Shown: positions 1 to 5,785 of the stretch, piece after piece | Position numbering within the stretch: position 1 is the stretch's first letter | Layout of the letters: every line of letters starts with the position of its first letter | Source of the DNA: Clostridia bacterium | Lineage (GTDB): Bacteria; Bacillota; Clostridia; Oscillospirales; CAG-272 | Direction of reading: 5' to 3' | Assembly: GCA_900753285.1 (NCBI GenBank) | Contig: CAADYN010000024.1 | Span: 1 to 7,841, forward strand | DNA: 7,841 nt | The notes under the pieces: model-generated | The model's database searches: none | What the model saw: only the letters and a program-made list of their open reading frames with translations | What the model was told of the DNA's origin: nothing | Made by a program: the position numbers and the translations under genes

Positions 1-575
1 ACCGCAAAGCAGGCTCGCTCAACCTCAACCCTCCCGGAGACGGTCCGCTCAGAATCATCGGAGGAATCGGCGGAACTCTTGACGCAAAATTTTCACTTTC
101 TAACAGAGAGTACAAAGGTCTGCGCTCGCTTCCCACATACGACGGAAAGAGATATTTTAACATAAAGAGCATGGCGTATATCAACTCCAAAACAAAGAAC
201 ACGGACTTTGCCGTGCAGTACCTCTCACTGCTCGTGTCGGATGATTATCTCTCGTGGGGCGACGCATACCAAAAGTCGTACCTCGCGAATGACAAGGATT
301 CGTATTTCTACCTCTCTTTGGGAGAAAACAAGGTGGAAAATGAGTACAAGAAGATAAAAGTTCCCGCGGGAGAGGACGACTATATGTCCCGTGGCAACGT
401 GTTCCTTGTGGATAACGGAGAGGATATATTCGTGAACGCCGCTCCGAGGATCTATACAGGCAGTCTCGAAGATGTGATAAACGAAGTATACGACGAACTG
501 AACGAAGGCAAGCTGACAGCGGAAGAAGCTGCGGATAAGATTTATTCCGAAGCCTCGTATCAGCTCATGGAATGA
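1..575 (+). CDS. ABC transporter extracellular solute-binding protein, C-terminal part (5' truncated by window)
   Basis: The open frame is already running at base 3 and stops with TGA at 573-575, giving about 190 C-terminal residues. It lacks its N-terminus, so no signal peptide or lipobox can be seen. I call it a family 1 (carbohydrate-type) solute-binding protein for two reasons. It sits 13 bases upstream of two CUT1-type permeases, in the usual order. The visible part also fits: a Gly-rich stretch (GGIGGTLDAKFSLSN), an Asn-Ser-Lys-Thr-Lys segment before a helix reading FAVQYLSLLVSDDYLS, and a late acidic helical tail (VINEVYDELNEGKLTAEEAADKIY), all typical of the C-lobe end of these proteins. 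It would capture substrate outside the cell and deliver it to the permeases. The substrate cannot be named. The ATG at 171 is internal and is not the gene start. Confidence 0.8.
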   Translation, partial: RKAGSLNLNPPGDGPLRIIGGIGGTLDAKFSLSNREYKGLRSLPTYDGKRYFNIKSMAYINSKTKNTDFAVQYLSLLVSDDYLSWGDAYQKSYLANDKDSYFYLSLGENKVENEYKKIKVPAGEDDYMSRGNVFLVDNGEDIFVNAAPRIYTGSLEDVINEVYDELNEGKLTAEEAADKIYSEASYQLME

Positions 576-588
576 AAAGGTAAAGCTT

Positions 589-1374
589 ATGAAAAAACGG
601 ACAGATATACTTCTTCTTATGCCGTCGCTTGCGGGATTTGCGGTGTTTTTCATCATCCCGTTTGTGTATACGTTCTACTATGCCTTCACCGAAAACGCCT
701 TTACAGGGAAGTTCGCGGGACTGAATAATTTCGTCATGCTGTTCGGCAACAGGTATTTTCGCCTTGCCATGAAGAATACTCTCCGTTTCACCGCGCTGTC
801 CGTTCCGCTCACTATGGTTCTGTCTCTTCTGATTGCGTTGGCTATAGCAAAGTTTGCCGCGCGAATCCCATTTGTGAAGTCGGCGTTTTTCCTGCCGGTT
901 ATCCTTCCGTCCGCTGCGATAATCATGCTGTGGAACGCTTATTTTGCGGATTTTGCGCCGTTTTCGTCCCTGCTTCTCATATTTCTGTGGAAGTACGGCG
1001 GGCTGAACGTTATGCTCATGCTGACCGCGCTTTCGGGGGTGCAGGGGGATATGCTTGACGCGGCAAAAATCGACGGTGCGGGGAGTATCGGTACGCTTTT
1101 CCATGTCATAATACCGAACATTGCGCCGACGCTGTTCTTCACGTTCATTCTCTCGATAGTGAATTCGTTTAAGATTTTCCGCGAGTCGTATCTGCTATAC
1201 GGCGGATATCCCGATGAGAGCGTGTATATGCTGCAAAACTACCTGAACAACCACTTCATGAAGCTCAACTACCAGAACATCAGCACCGCCGCGATATTTT
1301 TTGCAGTGGTCGTCTATACTGTGGTTGCCGTAGTGTTCGCATTCGAGAAGAAATGGAGCGACTCGGTATGGTAA
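589..1374 (+). CDS. ABC sugar-type permease, MalF/UgpA-like inner membrane subunit
   Basis: This 261-residue protein is very hydrophobic, with about six membrane segments near residues 7-31, 65-88, 97-118, 124-148, 178-193 and 232-252. Between the fourth and fifth lies the cytoplasmic EAA loop (about 157-176, DAAKIDGAGSIGTLFHVIIP), which docks the transporter ATPase; its A-x3-DGA-x5-F-x3-I-x-P pattern is diagnostic of the binding-protein-dependent transport family. It forms half of the transmembrane channel with the following permease. It is at the short end for MalF-type subunits, without the long periplasmic insertion of E. coli MalF. The start ATG is preceded by AAAAGG at 575-580 with an 8-base spacer. 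The binding protein lies 13 bases upstream and the partner permease overlaps its 3' end. Family and fold are sure; the substrate is unknown, with carbohydrate most likely from CUT1 architecture. Confidence 0.9.
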   Translation: MKKRTDILLLMPSLAGFAVFFIIPFVYTFYYAFTENAFTGKFAGLNNFVMLFGNRYFRLAMKNTLRFTALSVPLTMVLSLLIALAIAKFAARIPFVKSAFFLPVILPSAAIIMLWNAYFADFAPFSSLLLIFLWKYGGLNVMLMLTALSGVQGDMLDAAKIDGAGSIGTLFHVIIPNIAPTLFFTFILSIVNSFKIFRESYLLYGGYPDESVYMLQNYLNNHFMKLNYQNISTAAIFFAVVVYTVVAVVFAFEKKWSDSVW

Positions 1375-2129
1375 AGAAAAAAGCAGATATTATATTCACC
1401 GTGTTTCTGTGCGTTCTCGCGCTTGCGGTCGTATCGCCTGTGCTGTTCATCGCGTTTCTTTCGTTTGACGGCGGTGGAGCGGCGTACCCGAATTTCTTCA
1501 TCTGGAACCCGCAGTATGTGAACGCGCTGACCAATTCCATAATCATATCTCTCGGAGCGTCAGTCGGAACTGTCGTTGTGTCAACCCTCGCGGCATATGT
1601 CTTCGCCAAAGTCAAATTCAAGGGCAGGGACGTACTTTTCTACCTATATATTATAGTGATGATGATGCCGTTTCAGGTAACGCTTCTGCCGCAGTATATC
1701 GTGTCGCGTAAAATCGGCGTTTACGATACTCCGCTCGCGATGATACTTCCGGGAATATTCGCACCGTTCGCAGCATTTCTTCTGACGCAGGTGATGAAAA
1801 CCGTGCCCGACGATATAATTGAAGCCGCGCGCCTTGACACCTCGTCCACACTCAGGATAATATGGAGCATAATAATCTCGTCCGTGAAGCATGGAATAAT
1901 ATGCGCGTGGGCTCTCACCTTCACCGAGCAGTGGAATATGGTAGCCGAGCCGCTTGTCCTCATGGAGACGGAAGAAAAATATCCCCTAACCGTCCTGCTC
2001 AGCGGGATCAAAGCGGGGGACGTGCTCGGATTCGCGGCGGCTGTGGTGTTCTCTCTTCTGCCGCTCCTTATATTCACGTTCTTTGAGGAAGAAATAATGG
2101 ACGGACTGGGGGAATACAAGCTGAAATGA
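1368..2129 (+). CDS. ABC sugar-type permease, MalG/UgpE-like inner membrane subunit
   Basis: This is the partner permease, 253 residues from the ATG at 1368. It has an N-terminal membrane segment (about residues 6-28), a further four or five helices, and an EAA loop at about residues 152-171 beginning EAARLD. In this copy the usual Asp-Gly-Ala of the loop reads Asp-Thr-Ser, a mild departure. The C-terminal end (GLGEYKLK) resembles the short G-x-x-x-G-x-x-K tail usual for MalG-type subunits. I prefer 1368 over the in-frame ATG at 1353 because GGAG at 1355-1358 sits 9 bases upstream of it; 1353 has only a weak GAG. The resulting 7-base overlap with the upstream permease (ATGGTAA) implies translational coupling. 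No ATP-binding subunit is in the window, so the ATPase is either upstream or a shared MsmK-type protein elsewhere. Confidence 0.9.
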   Translation: MVKKKADIIFTVFLCVLALAVVSPVLFIAFLSFDGGGAAYPNFFIWNPQYVNALTNSIIISLGASVGTVVVSTLAAYVFAKVKFKGRDVLFYLYIIVMMMPFQVTLLPQYIVSRKIGVYDTPLAMILPGIFAPFAAFLLTQVMKTVPDDIIEAARLDTSSTLRIIWSIIISSVKHGIICAWALTFTEQWNMVAEPLVLMETEEKYPLTVLLSGIKAGDVLGFAAAVVFSLLPLLIFTFFEEEIMDGLGEYKLK

Positions 2130-2506
2130 AACGGGTAATTATTGTATTTCTGATGCTAATCTATTGCTCATCCGCATTCCTGTTCAACCACTACGGCAGA
2201 AATATCAGAGGGGTGCTCTCGCCAAAAGTAGAAACGACGGAGCTTGAGTATTCGCCGTACGGAATAACAGTGCCGAGCAAAGCCATACATACGGAGAAAA
2301 GCGGTCGCAGCTACGTCTATTTCGCGATAGAGACCGACAGATATCCCGAAGCTGCCTACGAAGCGGAAAGAGCAGACGTCGTTGTGTGTGAATCATACGG
2401 CGGGGAGAGCGTTGTCCTGTTCGGAATGTATTCCACCGACGGAAAAAAGCTCATTGTTTCCGCAGACAAAGAAATAGTGGAGCACCGCCGCGTTATTACA
2501 AAGTAA
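2126..2506 (+). CDS. Small membrane-anchored protein resembling the C-terminal domain of HlyD/RND-type periplasmic adaptor proteins
   Basis: This 126-residue protein begins MKR followed by one hydrophobic segment (about residues 4-20) and then a soluble domain outside the membrane. The Cys at residue 14 is preceded by Tyr, so it is not a convincing lipobox. Residues 45-120 read like the last beta domain of membrane fusion proteins: a VPSKAI motif (49-54), a Gly-Arg-x-Tyr-Val-Tyr strand (60-65), a variable stretch, then V-V-L-F-G-M, a Gly-Lys-Lys turn and a final V-x-x-D-K-E-I strand. The coiled-coil and lipoyl parts of such adaptors are missing. The ATG overlaps the permease stop (ATGA), so it is cotranslated with the importer. 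It may help assemble or tether the transporter, or be the remnant of a larger adaptor. The resemblance is by eye and the function is not known. Confidence 0.65.
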   Translation: MKRVIIVFLMLIYCSSAFLFNHYGRNIRGVLSPKVETTELEYSPYGITVPSKAIHTEKSGRSYVYFAIETDRYPEAAYEAERADVVVCESYGGESVVLFGMYSTDGKKLIVSADKEIVEHRRVITK

Positions 2507-2524
2507 AGTATTACATATGAAACC

Positions 2525-2567
2525 ACCCGCAACGACCGGAAAAAGTCCGCGCGGGTCTTTCTTTTTT
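2525..2567 (+). terminator. Intrinsic terminator of the ABC transporter operon
   Basis: ACCCGC (2525-2530) pairs perfectly with GCGGGT (2551-2556), and an inner CGGA (2537-2540) pairs with TCCG (2546-2549) around a 5-base loop. The sequence then runs CTTTCTTTTTT to 2567. It lies 18 bases past the stop codon of the last transporter gene, where a Rho-independent terminator is expected. The internal bulge makes the hairpin less regular than the best terminators. Confidence 0.75.
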
Positions 2568-2581
2568 GGATTAATAGTATA

Positions 2582-2633
2582 TTTACAAAAAGTCCATTGC
2601 AAAGAATACTAATTTAAGGTAACATTATATAAT
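2582..2633 (+). promoter_or_regulatory. Candidate sigma-A promoter region for the DUF5685 / J-domain unit
   Basis: The AT-rich gap between the terminator and the DUF5685 gene contains a perfect TATAAT at 2628-2633, but no good -35 box lies 17 bases upstream of it. Two other spacings exist: TTGCAA (2597-2602) with TAACAT (2620-2625) at 17 bases, and TTTACA (2582-2587) with AATACT (2605-2610) at 17 bases. A promoter here is very likely because a terminator precedes it, but which boxes are used cannot be decided by reading. Confidence 0.45.
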
Positions 2634-2665
2634 GATATTATATCGTTTTTACGGCGTGAGGAGCT

Positions 2666-3574
2666 ATGTTTGGATATATAAAACCCTATGTTCCCGAGCT
2701 GAAGGTGGCGGAATACGAGAAATACCGCGCTGCCTACTGCGGACTTTGCGTGTGTATCGGACGTGCTACCGGACAGCTCTCACGCATGACGCTTTCGTAT
2801 GACCTTGTGTTCCTCGCGGCGGTGAGAATGGTGCTCGAGGGTATCACTCCGGAGTTTAAACCAATGCGCTGTCTTGTGCATCCGCTGAAAAACCGGCTTG
2901 TGATGCTTGAAAATCCGGCGCTGATGTATGCCGCGAGAATATCGGCTGTGCTTGCGGATGAAAAGAACCGCGATGACAGGGAAGACGAGCACGGCATTGA
3001 CAAATTGAAATCCGCCGCTGTCCGTCCCGTTCTGTCCGCGTTTGCAAGAGAAGCCGAAAAGGATTTGCCCGATGATTGCAGGAAAAATATCCGAGAGAGG
3101 CTCGAGAAACTGTATGAGCTTGAAAAGCAGTCGTGTGGTTCGGCGGGAGAAACTGCAAATGCGTTCGGTGAGGTTCTCGGGTATGTGTTCTCGCTCGGAC
3201 TTGAGGGAGAGACTGCCGAGGTCGCGCGTCTTATCGGATACCATACCGGCAGGTTCACGTATATCTGCGACGCCGCCGACGACATGACCGAGGACATAAA
3301 AAAGCACAGGTACAATCCTCTCGCCGAAGGGTGGGGAGACTACGCGCTGAATGATGGCAAAATGTCGCCTATGGTAAAGGAAGCGGTCATGACATCCGCG
3401 CCGATAGAGCTTGAAGCCCTCGGAGAAGTCATAGAAAAGCTCGACAAAACGCACATAATGACCACTGTAATAAAAAATACGGTGTACCTCGGCATGGTGA
3501 AGTCGCTTGAGAGTGCCGTAGAAGACAAAAAAGATAAAAAGAAAGCTGAAAAGCAAACGGAGAACGATTATTGA
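2666..3574 (+). CDS. DUF5685 family protein with two aspartate-rich motifs
   Basis: This 302-residue, mostly helical soluble protein has no signal peptide. The start MFGYIKPYVPEL and the following YCGLC motif (Cys25, Cys28) match my recollection of the DUF5685 family in Clostridia. Cys69 and His72 (CLVH) could complete a metal site with the CxxC pair. Two acidic motifs stand out: DDRED at 103-107, and DDMTED at 205-210 followed by IKKHRYNP (211-218). The second closely resembles the squalene/phytoene synthase motif D-x2-ED-x3-GR-x-YLP, and the spacing of about 100 residues suits the two Asp-rich helices of isoprenoid synthases. No catalytic activity has been shown here. The C-terminus is lysine-rich. 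AGGAG at 2659-2663 precedes the ATG with an unusually short spacer, but the conserved N-terminus supports this start. The stop overlaps the next start by one base (TGATG). Confidence 0.8.
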   Translation: MFGYIKPYVPELKVAEYEKYRAAYCGLCVCIGRATGQLSRMTLSYDLVFLAAVRMVLEGITPEFKPMRCLVHPLKNRLVMLENPALMYAARISAVLADEKNRDDREDEHGIDKLKSAAVRPVLSAFAREAEKDLPDDCRKNIRERLEKLYELEKQSCGSAGETANAFGEVLGYVFSLGLEGETAEVARLIGYHTGRFTYICDAADDMTEDIKKHRYNPLAEGWGDYALNDGKMSPMVKEAVMTSAPIELEALGEVIEKLDKTHIMTTVIKNTVYLGMVKSLESAVEDKKDKKKAEKQTENDY

Positions 3575-4206
3575 TGAGAGATCCATACGATGTGCTCGGT
3601 GTATCACGAAGCGCGTCAGATGACGAAATAAAAAAAGCATACCATAAGCTCGCAAGAAAATATCATCCCGACAATTTCGCAGGTTCAGGCGGTGCTGCTG
3701 CCGAGGGTGCGGAAGAGAAGATGAAGGAGATAAACGAAGCTTACGATATCATCCAGAAGGAACGCTCGGGTAAAACCACAAACAGCGGATATTCCGGAGG
3801 ATACGGCGGCTCGTACAATACCTACAGCTCGTCGGGAACAACTTCCTTCTATCAGGTGAGACGGCTCATCAACGAGGGCAAGTTCTCCGACGCAGAGCTG
3901 ATAATCGACTCAACTCCCGCGGGCGACAGAGGTGCGGAGTGGAATTTCCTCAAAGGATATCTGCTCGCACAAAGAGGATTCTACTACGACGCTATGCGGT
4001 ATATCGAAATCGCCTGCTACCTTGACCCGCAGAACAACGAGTACCGTGAAGCGAAGAACCGTATGCACGCCCGCTCAAACAATTTCGGCGGAACATACAG
4101 ACAGACAAGCGGCTCCGACTGCGACGTATGCGGAACCTGCTCGACTCTGATATGCTGCGATACCTGCTGTGAATGCTTTGGCGGAGATCTTATTCCGTGC
4201 TGCTGA
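3574..4206 (+). CDS. J-domain protein with TPR-like middle and cysteine-string C-terminus
   Basis: This 210-residue protein opens with a J domain (residues 2-62: DPYDVLGV, a KKAYHKLARKYHPD helix with the catalytic HPD at 31-33, and the closing KEINEAYDII helix). J domains stimulate the ATPase of DnaK. There follow a Gly/Ser/Tyr-rich linker (about 65-90) and two helices with TPR-like character (about 91-160; GYLLAQRGFYYDAMRYIEIA and LDPQN). The last 28 residues (183-210) hold 10 cysteines and end GGDLIPCC. It lacks the G/F and CxxCxGxG zinc domains of true DnaJ, so it is a specialised co-chaperone. The ATG at 3574 overlaps the DUF5685 stop; a TTG at 3571 is an equally coupled alternative, with GGAG (3559-3562) 8 bases away. 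The tail could bind metal or carry lipid; neither is shown. The client and modification are unknown. Confidence 0.88.
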   Translation: MRDPYDVLGVSRSASDDEIKKAYHKLARKYHPDNFAGSGGAAAEGAEEKMKEINEAYDIIQKERSGKTTNSGYSGGYGGSYNTYSSSGTTSFYQVRRLINEGKFSDAELIIDSTPAGDRGAEWNFLKGYLLAQRGFYYDAMRYIEIACYLDPQNNEYREAKNRMHARSNNFGGTYRQTSGSDCDVCGTCSTLICCDTCCECFGGDLIPCC

Positions 4207-4214
4207 GGTGAAAT

Positions 4215-4736
4215 ATGAAAAGTAAGGATATGACAAAAAAACTCACGCTGTGCGGTATATTCGCGGCGCTGTGCATTGTGTTTTTGTATATCGGCGGATT
4301 CACGGTTGCGGATTTGTCACTGCTCGTGGTGTGCGCAATCATGACGATGGTAGTCCTTGTCGAGACCGGCGAGAAATACGCGTGGGTATATGTCGGAGTA
4401 ACGTCAACACTCGCGCTGATTCTGCTACCGTCAAAGCTGTACGCGCTCGAATATATAATGCTCTCCGCGGTTTACCCGATTCTAAAAATGCACTTTGAGA
4501 GAATGCGCAATCTGTTCGCGTGGCTTGTTAAAATATCGTGCCTTGACTGTATGCTCCTGCTCCTTGTGGTGCTCGGACAGTACGTTTTCATGGCGGGAGA
4601 CGAGTTCTTCTCTCTCTCCGTCGTTACGGTGGCGGTGGGAACGGTGTTCTTCGTGCTTTACGACTTCTGCCTGAGCGCGTGCATCACTTTGTACATGGTA
4701 AAGCTGCGCAAAAAGTTCACCAAAACCAAGAGATAA
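4215..4736 (+). CDS. Polytopic integral membrane protein of unknown function, distantly ECF-S-component-like
   Basis: This 173-residue protein is dominated by hydrophobic helices, near residues 10-29, 33-50, 54-72, 76-90, 103-125 and 133-162, and has a basic end (KLRKKFTKTKR). The opening TKKLTLCGIFAALCIVFLYI resembles the first helix of ECF-transporter substrate-binding (S) components, but no named subfamily is recognisable. A likely conserved loop, LLPSKLYALEYIMLSAVYPI (70-89), follows the third helix. In many clostridial homologues I recall a similar P-N-K-L-x-A-x-x-Y-I motif; that is memory, not a search. It starts 8 bases after the J-domain gene, with GAGGTG at 4205-4210 as ribosome site overlapping that gene's stop region, so the two are clearly cotranscribed. 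It is the last gene before a terminator. Roles as a transporter or as a membrane partner of the two upstream proteins are both open. Confidence 0.75.
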   Translation: MKSKDMTKKLTLCGIFAALCIVFLYIGGFTVADLSLLVVCAIMTMVVLVETGEKYAWVYVGVTSTLALILLPSKLYALEYIMLSAVYPILKMHFERMRNLFAWLVKISCLDCMLLLLVVLGQYVFMAGDEFFSLSVVTVAVGTVFFVLYDFCLSACITLYMVKLRKKFTKTKR

Positions 4737-4758
4737 CTATACAGAACTGATAAAAATG

Positions 4759-4788
4759 GCTTCGTTTCGTTGACAACGGAGCTTTTTT
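4759..4788 (+). terminator. Intrinsic terminator closing the DUF5685 / J-domain / membrane protein unit
   Basis: GCTTCGTT (4759-4766) pairs with AACGGAGC (4775-4782) through an 8-bp stem with one G-U pair and an 8-base loop, followed directly by six T residues (4783-4788). It lies 22 bases after the membrane-protein stop. Its loop and 3' arm overlap the -35 box of the next promoter. Confidence 0.82.
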
Positions 4789-4798
4789 ATAGTATAAT
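4770..4798 (+). promoter_or_regulatory. Consensus sigma-A promoter of the yicC-remA-gmk-rpoZ-priA operon
   Basis: TTGACA at 4770-4775 and TATAAT at 4793-4798 are both exact consensus and are separated by exactly 17 bases. Transcription should begin near 4805, giving a leader of about 75 bases before the yicC start. No equally good promoter appears further downstream, so the whole five-gene set probably depends largely on it. The -35 box lies inside the terminator hairpin of the upstream unit. Confidence 0.88.
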
Positions 4799-4830
4799 AT
4801 AAAATAGATAAATTTTGTGATTTTTCATTA

Positions 4831-4860
4831 CTCCCGAGAGGGTAAAAAATCTCACGGGAG
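4831..4860 (+). promoter_or_regulatory. Hairpin in the 5' leader of the yicC mRNA
   Basis: CTCCCG (4831-4836) pairs perfectly with CGGGAG (4855-4860). After one A-A mismatch, GAG (4838-4840) pairs with CTC (4851-4853) around an A-rich loop. No T-run follows, so it is not a terminator. The ribosome site GGAG (4870-4873) lies just 9 bases downstream and is not enclosed by the stem. The 3' arm CGGGAG itself resembles a Shine-Dalgarno site. It could protect the mRNA end or serve as a site of control; neither is shown. Confidence 0.5.
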
Positions 4861-4879
4861 AAATATATCGGAGATAAAA

Positions 4880-5773
4880 ATGCAGAAAAGTATGACCGCG
4901 TTCGGACGTTCCCGCAGGACTTCATCTGACGGTGCGCTCGATATAACCGCGGAGATAAAAAGCGTAAATTCAAGATACCTCGACTGTTCGGTGAAGCTCT
5001 CCCGCGCGTACTCCTGCCTTGAGGATAAGGTAAAATCGTATCTCACAAGCTCGGGAATATCTCGCGGCAAGGTGGAGGTTTACATCGGAGTTGACGTGCT
5101 CGAAAAACGCGGCGACACTGTAGTTCTCGATAAGGCTGCGGCGGAGTCGTATATAAACGCGCTGAAGGAGCTGAGAGACGAGTTTTCGCTTCCCGACGAT
5201 ATTACAACGATGAAGGTAGCCGAAAACCGCGACATATTTACCACAAAGCGTGCGGATGAAGACCTTGATTCCGACTGGGAGGAGATAAAGTCTGTTCTCG
5301 CCGAAGCTGTAGACGGATTCATTGCAATGCGCGCGGCTGAGGGTGAAAGACTATGCACCGACGTGATGAAGAAGGCGGAGACAATAAAAGCATCGGCGGC
5401 AAAGATAAAGGAACTTTCGGAGAACGACATAAAGAGCTATCCCGCAAAGCTCGAGCAGAGGATAAAACAGCTTCTCTCCGACTTTGACGTTGAGACTACC
5501 GAACAGCGCATCCTCACAGAAGCCGCGATTTTCGCCGATAAAGCCGCCATTGACGAAGAGCTTGTGCGCCTTGACTCCCACTTTAAGGCACTCGACGAGA
5601 TTGTTCACTCCGACGAGACAGCGGGAAGAAAGCTCGACTTCCTCGTACAGGAGATAAACCGCGAGATAAACACCATCGGCTCAAAGGCGGGCAACTCCGA
5701 AATCGCGCACCTTGTCGTTGAGATGAAGACGGAGCTTGAAAAGATACGCGAGCAGATTCAGAACATAGAATAA
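4880..5773 (+). CDS. yicC: YicC/YloC family endoribonuclease
   Basis: This 297-residue protein matches the YicC family in length and at both ends. The N-terminal half has SMTAFGR (4-10), NSRYLD (30-35) and SRGKVEV (61-67). The C-terminal DUF1732 half has MRAAEG (150-155), the acidic stretch ADKAAIDEELVRLDSH, and GRKLDFLVQEINREINTI (249-266), ending EKIREQIQNIE. E. coli YicC is an endoribonuclease involved in turnover of the small RNA RyhB; B. subtilis YloC is its orthologue. The start ATG at 4880 has GGAG at 4870-4873 with a 6-base spacer, and the family normally begins just before SMT. A longer frame from a GTG at 4817 lacks a ribosome site and runs through the leader hairpin. This is the first gene of its operon; remA follows 12 bases after its stop. 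Confidence 0.95.
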   Translation: MQKSMTAFGRSRRTSSDGALDITAEIKSVNSRYLDCSVKLSRAYSCLEDKVKSYLTSSGISRGKVEVYIGVDVLEKRGDTVVLDKAAAESYINALKELRDEFSLPDDITTMKVAENRDIFTTKRADEDLDSDWEEIKSVLAEAVDGFIAMRAAEGERLCTDVMKKAETIKASAAKIKELSENDIKSYPAKLEQRIKQLLSDFDVETTEQRILTEAAIFADKAAIDEELVRLDSHFKALDEIVHSDETAGRKLDFLVQEINREINTIGSKAGNSEIAHLVVEMKTELEKIREQIQNIE

Positions 5774-5785
5774 GCGGAGGACGGC

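Noticed and set aside
171..575. A separate 134-residue gene starting at the ATG at 171
   Set aside because: The same frame is open back to base 3 with coherent protein sequence, and no ribosome site precedes 171. This is the tail of a longer binding protein.
2780..3655. A 291-codon open frame on the minus strand across the DUF5685 gene
   Set aside because: It lies wholly over a well-supported + strand gene and the start of the next, has no ribosome site or recognisable domain, and looks like a shadow of the codon bias on the + strand. The same applies to the other minus-strand frames, such as 565-1104, 2734-3315 and 5681-6148.
4831..4860. The yicC leader hairpin as a terminator or attenuator
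   Set aside because: No T-run follows the stem, and no competing antiterminator pairing was apparent by eye. It does not match a riboswitch class that I recognise.
4817..4879. An N-terminal extension of YicC from the GTG at 4817
   Set aside because: It would begin about 12 bases after the predicted transcript start with no ribosome site and run through the leader hairpin. The family starts near SMT, and ATG 4880 has a well-placed GGAG.
4870..5700. Recurrent GAGATAAA-like strings in and before yicC
   Set aside because: They are in-frame Glu-Ile-Lys/Asn codons (GAG ATA AA-) produced by codon preference, with irregular spacing, and are not a repeat element.
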